Notes: a model not told the origin generated them from the letters alone. DNA of 64,000 nucleotides from Microvirga lotononidis (GCF_034627025.1 NZ_CP141050.1:62001-126000); one strand, 5' to 3'. Numbered from the stretch's first letter, positions 26,254 to 33,349 are shown. Made by a program: numbers and translations.

Positions 26254-26550
26254 ATGAGCACACTAGGAAAGCGACTGATCCAGGCAGCGGAGGAAGCCCG
26301 CACCATCGCTCGGGGCGAGGCCGATCCGTCCACCTACAAGGTTCACGTTCCCGCTGAAATCGACGTGAAGGCGATCCGCCAGCGCCAGAAGATGACACAG
26401 GCTGAATTTTCGGCCCGTTATGGCTTCCCGCTCGGCACCCTCCGCGATTGGGAGCAGGGCAAGGGCAAGCCTGACACCTCCGCTCGGGTGTTGCTCCTTG
26501 TCATTGCGAAGGAGCCGCAGGCCGTTGAACGTGCCCTGAAGGCTGCCTAA
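26254..26550 (+). CDS. HTH antitoxin of a RelE/ParE-type module (HigA/NadS-like)
   Basis: The 98-residue protein has an N-terminal helix and a Cro-type HTH (IRQRQKMTQAEFSARYGFPL then GTLRDWEQGKGKPD), typical of antitoxins encoded downstream of RelE-like toxins. The ATG at 26254 has GGAG 11 bases upstream; an earlier in-frame ATG at 26224 lacks support. With its toxin broken, it now stands as an orphan regulator. Confidence 0.8.
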   Translation: MSTLGKRLIQAAEEARTIARGEADPSTYKVHVPAEIDVKAIRQRQKMTQAEFSARYGFPLGTLRDWEQGKGKPDTSARVLLLVIAKEPQAVERALKAA

Positions 26551-26554
26551 GCGC

Positions 26555-27073
26555 ATGCACGGGTCTGTCGGGACCGAGTTCGAAGGCCCGTCGGCCGGAC
26601 GTGGCAAGTGGAGTCAAGCCGGAGTTCCCCACAAGGGCTGGACCTGCATCGGCATCGAAGACCTCGAGGACAACAAGGTCTCATGCGAGATGTGCGAGGC
26701 CAGGGAGGTCCGGGACGCTCACTATATGTGCCATCCCGACTATCCCGAGACCCTGCTGTGCGGCGGCATCTGTGCCGGCCACATGGAAGGGGATTTGGCC
26801 AGAGCCGAGGAACGCGACCACCGCATGATCAATGCTGCGAGACGTCGGGCCAATTGGCTCACCCGAAGCGGATGGAAGCGCTCGGTAAAGGGAAACCCTA
26901 CAATTCGGACGGATGGGTACCAGGTCACAGTCTTCAGGTAAGGTGCCGACTGGAGCGGCATGGCCGTCCACCAGGGGACTGACACCAAGCGCTTCCTTCC
27001 TCGAACCTATCCGACTTCAGACGAAGCAAGGCTCGCTGCGTTCGATCTGCTCCTCATGCTCAAAGAGAGCTGA
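26555..27073 (+). pseudogene. hypothetical protein with premature stop
   Basis: The first 128 codons (GWTCIGIEDLEDNKVSCEMC then EAREVRDAHYMCHPDYPETL, with C-x2-C and later C-x4-C pairs suggesting a metal site) end at TAA 26939-26941. The same frame continues without another stop as GADWSGMAVHQGTDTKRFLP to TGA at 27073. The continuity suggests one 172-codon gene with a nonsense codon after VFR. Proteins of this kind are common, uncharacterised accessory genes in rhizobia. Confidence 0.6.
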
Positions 27074-27081
27074 TCGTAGAA

Positions 27082-27135
27082 CCCGCTTCACCACACCCCG
27101 CCATCCGCTGACGCGGGCGGGGATGAGGTTACGCT
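27082..27135 (+). repeat. dispersed hairpin repeat, copy A
   Basis: It begins cccgcttcaccacaccccgc and ends ggcggggatgaggttacgct, forming a GC stem. It lies nine bases after the stop of the 26555 gene and supplies the last codons of the leftward 27088 gene. Confidence 0.65.
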
Positions 27136-27297
27136 AAACCCGGCTGTCGGGACATCGTCTGGCGGTTCAGTTGGCTCCGGCAGGTCCGGCCCCTCACCTG
27201 GATCGGGCTCTACCTCTGGAACTGGCGTCGGTATGTCAGGCAGCGGAGGCGCCGGAATGTCCGGCTGCGGTGTATCTGGGTAGGGGATGTCAGACAT
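27088..27297 (-). CDS. proline/aspartate-rich small protein, 69 aa
   Basis: The sequence is low complexity with repeated PDIP and EP motifs (MSDIPYPDTPQPDIPAPPLP), and its last 15 residues come from repeat copy A. It is followed on the same strand upstream by a second Pro/Asp-rich protein. Function unknown. The biased composition leaves some doubt that it is translated. Confidence 0.45.
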   Translation of the reverse strand: MSDIPYPDTPQPDIPAPPLPDIPTPVPEVEPDPGEGPDLPEPTEPPDDVPTAGFSVTSSPPASADGGVW

Positions 27298-27311
27298 CGC
27301 GGCTCTCCCAG

Positions 27312-27500
27312 CTATTGTGTGCCAGGCGGCGGAACATAGGGCACGTCGTCGGGCTCAGGATCCCCACGCTCGGATGGAGTGCCGTCCTCAGGAACGGGAT
27401 CCAGCTCCGGAAGCTCAGGTAGGGGCACTGAGTCCGGCAATATCGGATCGTCTGGTTTTGGATCCCGTGGATCCGGACTGCCAACCATCTCGCGCTCCAT
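27312..27500 (-). CDS. proline/aspartate-rich small protein, 62 aa
   Basis: Starting MEREMVGSPDPRDPKPDDPI, it has the same acidic Pro-rich composition as the protein at 27088 and lies 14 bases upstream of it, so the two may be a duplicated pair. An ATG 20 codons further upstream is possible. Confidence 0.45.
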   Translation of the reverse strand: MEREMVGSPDPRDPKPDDPILPDSVPLPELPELDPVPEDGTPSERGDPEPDDVPYVPPPGTQ

Positions 27501-27664
27501 GGAAGTTCTTCCAAAGAAGACGTTCATACGGCCACAGGTTCCCTTCCGCCATAAATGCATCCGACTATCTCAAATCCAGTCAGCCGAGGGTGGGACGTGG
27601 CCGTATTGGCAACCAGAATTGTGCCCCTTACGTTATTTGCTATGTGTGACGATTGGAGGGTTTG

Positions 27665-27802
27665 ATGACCCGTAAGGATCGTGTTGCGCTCTATGGCCGG
27701 ATCGGGCTCGTTTTGGCTTCCTTCGCCATCATCGGCGGGGTTGTTGCCGCGCCTCTTCTCCGACCGCTGTGGTCCCCGGGGCTAGCAGTGGCTCAGCGGT
27801 AA
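27665..27802 (+). CDS. single-pass membrane microprotein, 45 aa
   Basis: GGAGG five bases ahead of the ATG precedes MTRKDRVALYGRIGLVLASF and AIIGGVVAAPLLRPLW, a basic start followed by one hydrophobic helix. Its stop overlaps the AGGAGG of the next gene, so the two are probably co-expressed. Confidence 0.55.
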   Translation: MTRKDRVALYGRIGLVLASFAIIGGVVAAPLLRPLWSPGLAVAQR

Positions 27803-27813
27803 GGAGGCCATGA

Positions 27814-28116
27814 ATGAAAGACCCCGCGGCTGAGCTGAGACAGGCGGCCTCAGACTACAAGGCAGCCTTAAAGAAAATGGCGCAAGTGCAGGAGGGTCTC
27901 GCCTCCCATTTGGCCTCGCTAGCGGATGAGTTGGAGCGATATGGCCAGCCCGAGACCGCTGACCTGCTTCAACAAGCATGCCACCGCCACAGAGCGTCTA
28001 GCATCAAGAGCCGCGCCATCGTGGCTTCCCTGAGTATGGCTGACCAGAGCATCCTGGATCCCGCTTCACCACACCCCGCCCGCGTCAGCGGCAGGCGGGG
28101 TTGCGGTTGCGCTTGA
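27814..28116 (+). CDS. small helical protein, 100 aa
   Basis: AGGAGG precedes the ATG by six bases. The first 65 residues form charged helices (ELRQAASDYKAALKKMAQVQ, LASLADELERYGQPETADLL). The final part (SPHPARVSGRRGCGCA) is encoded by hairpin repeat copy B, so the original C-terminus may have been shorter. No family recognised. Confidence 0.5.
   Translation: MKDPAAELRQAASDYKAALKKMAQVQEGLASHLASLADELERYGQPETADLLQQACHRHRASSIKSRAIVASLSMADQSILDPASPHPARVSGRRGCGCA
28060..28113 (+). repeat. dispersed hairpin repeat, copy B
   Basis: The flanks match copy A, but the 13-bp centre cccgcgtcagcgg is the exact reverse complement of the copy A centre ccgctgacgcggg. Confidence 0.65.
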
Positions 28117-28156
28117 TCACCGCCTAGAACTGAACGAAGCCACATGGAGGCAAGCG

Positions 28157-28315
28157 ATGGATAAGACTCGAAAGGTTGCCGAAGCTGTCCTCGGCGAGTT
28201 GGGGACGCGGCAAGGCTTCCATGAGTGGTGGGCCAGCATTGATCCGGAGACGCAGAGCCAAATCCTGGAAGCAGTCGGAAGCGCTGCTATCGAGGCTTTC
28301 GAGAACAGCGAATAG
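28157..28315 (+). CDS. small acidic protein, 52 aa
   Basis: GGAGG precedes the ATG by six bases. The product is MDKTRKVAEAVLGELGTRQG, FHEWWASIDPETQSQILEAV, then an acidic end. It looks like a conserved rhizobial microprotein of unknown function. Confidence 0.55.
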   Translation: MDKTRKVAEAVLGELGTRQGFHEWWASIDPETQSQILEAVGSAAIEAFENSE

Positions 28316-28353
28316 TGATGATCAACCTGGAAGCTGCCCAGGGCAATTCACCC

Positions 28354-28578
28354 TTAATCGAGCCCCACCGTCTTGGGCGTGCTGTCCTCGACCTCCAGGA
28401 CTGTCGGTTCCTCCGCCTCAAGCTCTTTTAGGGCCAGATCCCTCCAGTAGCGAAGCTCGGCCGTATCTTTGCCGACACGCTCCTCTGCAATGATTGCTTC
28501 CCACCCAGGCCCTTGCTCGTTCGCGAGCTCACAGGCACGGGCCGTGATTTCCTCCTCCGTGAACCGAGACGTGCTCAT
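28354..28578 (-). CDS. small acidic protein, 74 aa
   Basis: The ATG at 28578 with GGAGG five bases upstream is preferred over longer frames. The product begins MSTSRFTEEEITARACELAN and contains ELRYWRDLALKELEAEEPTV; it is helical and acidic. Function unknown. It is convergent with the 28157 gene. Confidence 0.5.
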   Translation of the reverse strand: MSTSRFTEEEITARACELANEQGPGWEAIIAEERVGKDTAELRYWRDLALKELEAEEPTVLEVEDSTPKTVGLD

Positions 28579-28690
28579 GAGGACCTCCCTATCGCGAATG
28601 GAAAGATGCCAAGCAAGTGTGACGGGATGGTGATGCCTCCCGGTCGATTGCCAGTGAGACTGGCAGTACTGCGGGCACATTCTTGCCGGC

Positions 28691-29062
28691 TCAAAGTTGG
28701 CTCGAGTTGAGCAGTGTCTTGACGAGATGAACCAAGGTTTCTGGATGAACAGGCTTCCCAATAAAGAGAGCGCCGTCGGGCAAATCGCCGGCCTTTGGAG
28801 CCGCCCGCCCAGAGGCAATCAAGACGCCAATTTCCTGCCAATCCGCTCGCACCTTCCGAGCCAATTCGAAGCCATTGATGCTGCCTCGCGGCATCTCGAC
28901 ATCGGTAACGACGCCTTGAATGTCAGACACAGCCTTTAGAGCCGTCAGGGCTTGATCGGCATGAGCGGCCTCGATCACTCTGAAGCCCGCATCTTCCAGC
29001 ACATCGACCAGGGTCATTCGCACAAGAACTTCGTCTTCAACAACAAGGATAAGCGGGGGCAT
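28691..29062 (-). CDS. single-domain response regulator
   Basis: The 123-residue protein is a complete receiver domain: acidic pair in VVEDEVLVRMTL, phospho-acceptor aspartate in VVTDVEM, and the conserved lysine in FIGKPVHP. The ATG at 29062 (MPPLILVVEDE) starts directly at the first strand. It lacks an output domain, so it should act through protein-protein contacts, as CheY-like regulators do. No kinase is adjacent. Confidence 0.85.
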   Translation of the reverse strand: MPPLILVVEDEVLVRMTLVDVLEDAGFRVIEAAHADQALTALKAVSDIQGVVTDVEMPRGSINGFELARKVRADWQEIGVLIASGRAAPKAGDLPDGALFIGKPVHPETLVHLVKTLLNSSQL

Positions 29063-29180
29063 TGCAGGCCCCGATCCTGGCCTGCCCGTTGAAAGAGGGA
29101 TCACTGGAATTAAGTTCCTAATGTAGAGCTTTTTGACGAGACCCGATAATTAGGCGAGCCGACGGAAAGGAAACCCGTTC

Positions 29181-29405
29181 ATGCATGTTTTTGGAGCCTT
29201 CGAGCTGGACGTCCAACCTGGCACTCCCAACAACCCGGCATCCATCAGGGTTGCCCTTCTCCGATACGTCCGGGGCGAGGATGGGCGCCTCTTCATCACG
29301 CCAGAGTGCACCTCCTTTGAGGAGGTGGAAGGGCAGCTCAATTCCCTCCAAGACGAACTTGACGAGATCCGGGAGAGAGCCCGCCGAGCTTTCCAGGTTG
29401 CTTAG
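29181..29405 (+). CDS. small protein, paralogue of 30422
   Basis: The 74-residue product begins MHVFGAFELDVQPGTPNNPA and ends with FEEVEGQLNSLQDELDEIRE. The C-terminal 34 residues are nearly the same as in the protein at 30422. The tail looks like a short coiled coil. No named family. Confidence 0.55.
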   Translation: MHVFGAFELDVQPGTPNNPASIRVALLRYVRGEDGRLFITPECTSFEEVEGQLNSLQDELDEIRERARRAFQVA

Positions 29406-29456
29406 GCCCTCTGGAGTGGCTAAATGGCCGCGCATGAATGAGCACCATAGAGAACC

Positions 29457-29663
29457 ATGAAAACGGCTGCGGAATATCGAAAACACGCTCAAGAGTGCAG
29501 AGCGCTAGCCCAACAAATGCCCGCTGGCGACCAGCGCAATCAGCTTGTGGAAATGGCAAGGACTTGGGACAGTCTGGCCGAGGATCGGGACAGAGTGGTT
29601 CGTAATCAATCCCTGCTCGATACCAAGAGTGGTTCCAACAAGGCGCATGGGCCATCCAGCTAG
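29457..29663 (+). CDS. small helical protein, 68 aa
   Basis: It starts MKTAAEYRKHAQECRALAQQ and continues RNQLVEMARTWDSLAEDRDR, the same layout as the protein at 17784. Such short charged proteins are frequent in Bradyrhizobium and Methylobacteriaceae. Function unknown. Hairpin repeat copy C follows 34 bases downstream. Confidence 0.6.
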   Translation: MKTAAEYRKHAQECRALAQQMPAGDQRNQLVEMARTWDSLAEDRDRVVRNQSLLDTKSGSNKAHGPSS

Positions 29664-29697
29664 TCGACTGTCCTTGGTCGCCTCAGCAATCAGCCAG

Positions 29698-29747
29698 CCC
29701 GCTTCCCCACACCCCATCTGCCGCTGATACGGCGGGGCTGAGAGGCG
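29698..29747 (+). repeat. dispersed hairpin repeat, copy C
   Basis: It begins cccgcttccccacacccc and contains ccgctgatacggcgggg, a shortened version of copies A and B. It lies downstream of the 29457 gene. Confidence 0.55.
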
Positions 29748-29783
29748 AAGGATCCAACTTAGCCTGTCGCCTCTTATCCTAGC

Positions 29784-30158
29784 ATGAGTTCTGCACCTAC
29801 CGTTCTACTTGTTGATCCCGATGGTGCTGTACGAGACACGCTTCGTGCTGTCTTGGAAGAGGTTGGCTACAAAGTCATCGGATACGAAAACGGTGAGGCG
29901 GCACTGGCCGACCTGAAGGATACCTGCGCCGCGAACCTCCTTGTGACCGAGGTTCGCCTTCCGAACCTCGATGGGTGGCAGCTAGCGAGAGACGCCCGTC
30001 GCTTGTGTCCAGGATTGCCCGTTGTATTCATACCTTCTCACGACAAGAGCCGATCAAAGCAGGGGAAGCGTAGTTTCGTGCTTCCCAAGCCCTTTGGCGC
30101 ACGAGCCTTTCTCGTTGCGGTCCAGCTCATGGCGTCACCTCTTGTGACCTATCATTAG
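29784..30158 (+). CDS. receiver-domain protein with Glu at the phospho-acceptor site
   Basis: This 124-residue protein aligns with receiver domains: TVLLVDPDGAVRDTLRAVLE, LPNLDGWQLARDARRLCPGL and the conserved lysine in VLPKPF. Where the phospho-acceptor aspartate is expected the sequence reads LVTEVRLP, so the residue is glutamate, which in many response regulators mimics the phosphorylated state. It has no output domain and no adjacent kinase. The acid pocket is also unusual (DPD rather than DD or ED). Confidence 0.8.
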   Translation: MSSAPTVLLVDPDGAVRDTLRAVLEEVGYKVIGYENGEAALADLKDTCAANLLVTEVRLPNLDGWQLARDARRLCPGLPVVFIPSHDKSRSKQGKRSFVLPKPFGARAFLVAVQLMASPLVTYH

Positions 30159-30221
30159 TGACTGTGCCACATCACTTATTCCCGCCTATGGTCGGCCTAG
30201 GCAGGAACTTTAGGTGATCCG

Positions 30222-30275
30222 TGCCGCTACACCACACGCTGCCCACGTTACCACGGGCAGGGATGAGGTTACGCT
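30222..30275 (+). repeat. dispersed hairpin repeat, copy D
   Basis: It shares the start (gccgctacaccacac) and the exact end (gggatgaggttacgct) of copy A with a different stem (ctgcccacg / cacgggcag). Confidence 0.6.
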
Positions 30276-30421
30276 TTCAAGATTACTGAGGCTGACTGTT
30301 CATGGCCGAATCCAGCAGCTAGGAGGAGATAGGTTCCGGCCGAGCCGCCTCGGGCGTGAGATGGAGGACAGCTAAGGCTGGGCATCTAATCGCGGTCGGT
30401 CCGGTCACTTTGGCCCCAGGG

Positions 30422-30592
30422 ATGAGGGGGGCCGCTTCGGTGGATGACGCGCTGGGCCCGGCGCGTTCTCAAAGCGGCTTTATCCCGCGAGATTACACAT
30501 CGTTCGAGAAAGTGGAGGGACTGCTCAATTCCCTGCAAGACGAGTTGGACGAGATCCGCGAGCGAGCCCGACAAGCATTTCAAGGCGCTTAA
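30422..30592 (+). CDS. small protein, paralogue of 29181
   Basis: The C-terminal FEKVEGLLNSLQDELDEIRE and following ARQAFQ match the 29181 protein closely. The start is uncertain: ATG 30422 gives 56 residues, and a GTG at 30356 would give 78. Function unknown. Confidence 0.45.
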   Translation: MRGAASVDDALGPARSQSGFIPRDYTSFEKVEGLLNSLQDELDEIRERARQAFQGA

Positions 30593-30669
30593 GGCCTATG
30601 TGCGCTTGGTCACAGAATTCCTGTTAGATAGGTGGATAGTCTCGGCCTTGATTTCAGAGGGATCGAGTC

Positions 30670-30825
30670 ATGAAACTTACCCTGACTTACTGCACGGCGA
30701 GAATGTTCTCGATGGGCTTGCTGCCAATGGTTGCCATCAGCGTGCCTGAAGTGGTCGCTGGAAATGACAATGATTGGCAGGTTCCGTCGCCTGCGCCTTG
30801 GGGCTGGCGACTTGAATCTCATTAG
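30670..30825 (+). CDS. possible small exported peptide, 51 aa
   Basis: The frame begins MKLTLTYCTARMFSMGLLPM and has a moderately hydrophobic N-terminus followed by NDNDWQVPSPAPWGW. No clear ribosome site. It may be chance. Confidence 0.2.
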   Translation: MKLTLTYCTARMFSMGLLPMVAISVPEVVAGNDNDWQVPSPAPWGWRLESH

Positions 30826-31220
30826 AAGGCTGCTGACGCCCTTACTGCGATCAGGGGCCAATCTAGGCCCGAGACGCCAGATGCCTGCCACGAGTTCCCG
30901 CAGCGCCTTCCAAGACGATGAATCGTTTGCACTTGGCTTCGCAACGAGTGCGTGGATGTTTGAATCAGATTTCCAGAACAAGCTCAAGGCCACCCGACAC
31001 TCTGAGCAAACGATACAAAGTAACGCACACCCGTTTCTAAAACCCGTAGTAATGGGGGGAGAAGAGCCGAGAGTTATGGAAGTCAACGGGAGCATGAGGA
31101 TCTGTGGGGCACCCAGCCGCGGGTCAAGGTCAGGCGGCCACCACTCCGACATGTTTACTGGCCGCGAATGAGGGCTATCCTCAAGTGCTCCATCGCTGCC
31201 CCACGAGTCCTCATGCTCTC
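30826..31220. other. 395-base gap upstream of the nitrate locus
   Basis: Open frames exist on both strands but show no recognised motif and no good start signal. I see no gene here. Confidence 0.45.
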
Positions 31221-31263
31221 CCGGTCCATCTGCCTATGCAGCAGGCATAGGCAGATGGACCGG
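31221..31263. repeat. perfect 19-bp hairpin upstream of nasT
   Basis: The arms ccggtccatctgcctatgc (31221-31239) and its exact complement (31245-31263) surround the loop agcag. No T-run follows on either strand. It lies 55-97 bases upstream of the expected nasT transcription start, the distance of an activator site, but it does not match the NtrC consensus. A structural or protein-binding role is inferred. Confidence 0.7.
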
Positions 31264-31291
31264 CGGGAAGCAATCAAATGAGGGACGGGTT

Positions 31292-31307
31292 TGGCACGAG
31301 ATTTGCA
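31292..31307 (+). promoter_or_regulatory. sigma-54 promoter of nasTS
   Basis: TGGCACG-AGAT-TTGCA matches the sigma-54 consensus (TGGCACG-n4-TTGCW) at every position, with the -24 GG and -12 GC correctly spaced. Transcription would start about 31318, just before nasT. Sigma-54 with NtrC is the usual route of nitrogen control. Confidence 0.85.
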
Positions 31308-31325
31308 TAAGGTGCTAGAACAGGG

Positions 31326-31958
31326 TTGTGCATTGAGAGCTTTGATAACTTGACCAACGATACACCAACAGGTCAGCGGGCTCTTCGCGTTGCGATCATC
31401 GAGGAAAACAGCATCCGGGCGGCCATTCTCGTCGACGGCCTGCGCGAGGCCGGGATCCTCGACGTGGAGGTCATCGAGACGATGACCCACATGCTCCGGC
31501 GCCTGAGCACCATCGACCCGGATGTGATCATCATCGGCATCGAGAACCCGAGCCGCGACGTGCTGGAGCAGATGTTCCAGGTGTCAAAGCTGGTGTCGCG
31601 TCCCGTGGCCATGTTCGTTGACCGCTCCGACGGCTCCATGATCCAGGCTGCCGTCGAGGCGGGCGTTTCGGCTTATGTGGTCGACGGGCTGCGCAAGGAG
31701 CGGGTGAAGCCCATCGTGGACATGGCGGTGAGCCGCTTCAACGCCTTCGACCGCCTGCAGCGTGAACTCCTGGAGGCACGCAACGAGCTGGCGTCTCGCA
31801 AGGTCGTCGAGCGGGCCAAGGGCATTCTTATGAGAACCCGGCAACTCTCGGAGGAGGAGGCCTACGGCCTTCTTCGCCAGACCGCCATGAACGAGAAGCG
31901 GAAGCTCGTCGACATCGCGCAGAGCGTCGTCACGGCCGCTTCCCTTTTGGAGAAATAA
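31326..31958 (+). CDS. nasT: ANTAR-domain response regulator NasT (antiterminator)
   Basis: The protein has a receiver-like domain (LRVAIIEENSIRAAILVDGL ... AGVSAYVVDGLRKERVKPI) and a C-terminal ANTAR RNA-binding domain (VVERAKGILMRTRQLSEEEA then YGLLRQTAMNEKRK). NasT binds nitrate-operon leader RNA and prevents termination; NasS restrains it without nitrate. The position where related NasT proteins usually carry aspartate reads IIIGIENPSRD, with glycine. The start is non-ATG: TTG at 31326 or TTG at 31350; the second leaves a more normal leader. nasS follows four bases after the stop. Confidence 0.92.
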   Translation: MCIESFDNLTNDTPTGQRALRVAIIEENSIRAAILVDGLREAGILDVEVIETMTHMLRRLSTIDPDVIIIGIENPSRDVLEQMFQVSKLVSRPVAMFVDRSDGSMIQAAVEAGVSAYVVDGLRKERVKPIVDMAVSRFNAFDRLQRELLEARNELASRKVVERAKGILMRTRQLSEEEAYGLLRQTAMNEKRKLVDIAQSVVTAASLLEK

Positions 31959-31962
31959 GCGC

Positions 31963-33255
31963 GTGTGGGATTTGGAAGAAGCGGGGAGCCGCCCCATTCA
32001 GCAGGCCGGATCGGCGGATGACACGCCCGCGAGAACGGAGCGGCGGTCCACGCCAGAGCGCCTCGTCCGGGTCGGGTTCATTCCGCTCGTGGACATGGCC
32101 GTGCTGGTCGCCGCCGCCGAACAGGGGTTTGCCCGTCGCGAAGGCATCCGGCTGCAGCTGATCAGGGACGTGTCCTGGTCCAACATCCGCGACCGGCTGG
32201 CGTTTCGTCAGTTCGACGTGGCCCATATGCTGAGCCCGATGCCGATCGCGTCGCAGCTCCATCTCGGATCTAATCCCTACCCCTGCTTCACGCCCTTCGC
32301 CCTCGGACGCGGCGGCAATGCGATCACGCTGTCGGTCGAACTTTACCGCGAGATGCAGGCCGTCGCGGATCTTGATGGAACGGAAGACGCGCTCGGCAAT
32401 GGCAGGGCCTTGAAGCAGGTGATCGAACGGAGACAGCAGGCCGGCAGGAAGCCGCTGGTTTTCGCCATGACCTATCCATTCTCGTCGCACAATTACGAGT
32501 TCCGCTTCTGGCTCGCGGCTGCCGGGATCAATCCCGATGCCGACGTGACGATGACGGTCGTGCCGCCTCCGCTCACGGTCGATGCCATGGCGGCGCGAGC
32601 CATCGACGGGTTCTGCGTCAATGCCCCGTGGAACATGATCGCCGTAGAGAAGGGCGTGGGCCGCATGGTGGCGACGAAGGCGGACATCTGGCCGTCTGCT
32701 CCCGAAAAGGTCCTGGGCGTCAGCCCGGAATGGGCGGAGGAAAACCCCGACACCCTGCCGCGCCTCATCGTTGCGCTCGACGCCGCCGCCCGCTGGTGCG
32801 ACGACCGGCAAAACCATGGTGCCTTGGCCGACATGATGGCGGATCCCGCTTATCTGGGCGTTTCGTCCGAGATGATCCAGCGCCTGCTTGCAGGAGAACT
32901 GACGGTCGATCCCGACGGCAGGACGCGTCAGGTGCAGAGCTACATGACGTTCCACGACGGGGCGGCGAACTTCCCCTGGATCAGCCAGGCTCTCTGGATC
33001 TACAGCCAGATGGTCCGCTGGGGACAGGTCGCCTATGACCAGGTCGGGCTGTCCCAGGTCCGTTCGGCTTATCGTCCCAATCTCTACCGGGAGGTCCTGG
33101 GACCCTCTGCCGCTGTGCCTTCGGCCGATGTCCGCGTCGAGGGTGCGGGGCCTGAGCGATTCATGGACGGCCGCAGCTTTATGCCCGACGACATTCCCGG
33201 CTACGTTGCCGGTTTCACAATCATAAACGACGCCTCCGCGTCGGTCGCAGAATAG
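31963..33255 (+). CDS. nasS: nitrate sensor NasS (NrtA/CmpA-like, cytoplasmic)
   Basis: The 430-residue protein is an NrtA/CmpA-type solute-binding domain (VRVGFIPLVDMAVLVAAAEQ, FDVAHMLSPMPIASQL, FAMTYPFSSHNYEFRFWLAA) without a signal peptide, as expected for the cytoplasmic sensor NasS. It should hold NasT inactive until nitrate binds. GTG at 31963 is the start, four bases after nasT, so the pair is co-translated. Confidence 0.9.
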   Translation: MWDLEEAGSRPIQQAGSADDTPARTERRSTPERLVRVGFIPLVDMAVLVAAAEQGFARREGIRLQLIRDVSWSNIRDRLAFRQFDVAHMLSPMPIASQLHLGSNPYPCFTPFALGRGGNAITLSVELYREMQAVADLDGTEDALGNGRALKQVIERRQQAGRKPLVFAMTYPFSSHNYEFRFWLAAAGINPDADVTMTVVPPPLTVDAMAARAIDGFCVNAPWNMIAVEKGVGRMVATKADIWPSAPEKVLGVSPEWAEENPDTLPRLIVALDAAARWCDDRQNHGALADMMADPAYLGVSSEMIQRLLAGELTVDPDGRTRQVQSYMTFHDGAANFPWISQALWIYSQMVRWGQVAYDQVGLSQVRSAYRPNLYREVLGPSAAVPSADVRVEGAGPERFMDGRSFMPDDIPGYVAGFTIINDASASVAE

Positions 33256-33300
33256 GCATTGCACCGCACACAACAAAGGCGCACTGCACAAATTATGATC

Positions 33301-33329
33301 TTGAGCAAGATGTAGGCAGTCTGTAACTT
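33301..33329 (+). promoter_or_regulatory. sigma-70-type promoter of the nitrate operon leader
   Basis: TTGAGC (33301-33306) and TAACTT (33324-33329) are separated by 17 bases. Transcription would begin near 33336, placing the first ANTAR hairpin close to the 5' end of the RNA. Confidence 0.55.
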
Positions 33330-33349
33330 TTCTAAGTGAGAGACAGGCG

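Noticed and set aside
27082..30275. The hairpin repeats considered as a CRISPR array
   Set aside because: Copies are about 0.5-1.6 kb apart with genes between them, and no regular spacers or cas genes are present.
30731..31171. Overlapping 146- and 180-codon frames on opposite strands
   Set aside because: Neither has recognisable motifs or a convincing start, and they extend across the nasT upstream region.
31930..33291. A 453-codon open frame antisense to nasS
   Set aside because: Arg/His/Gly-rich composition without motifs, exactly opposite a well-recognised gene.
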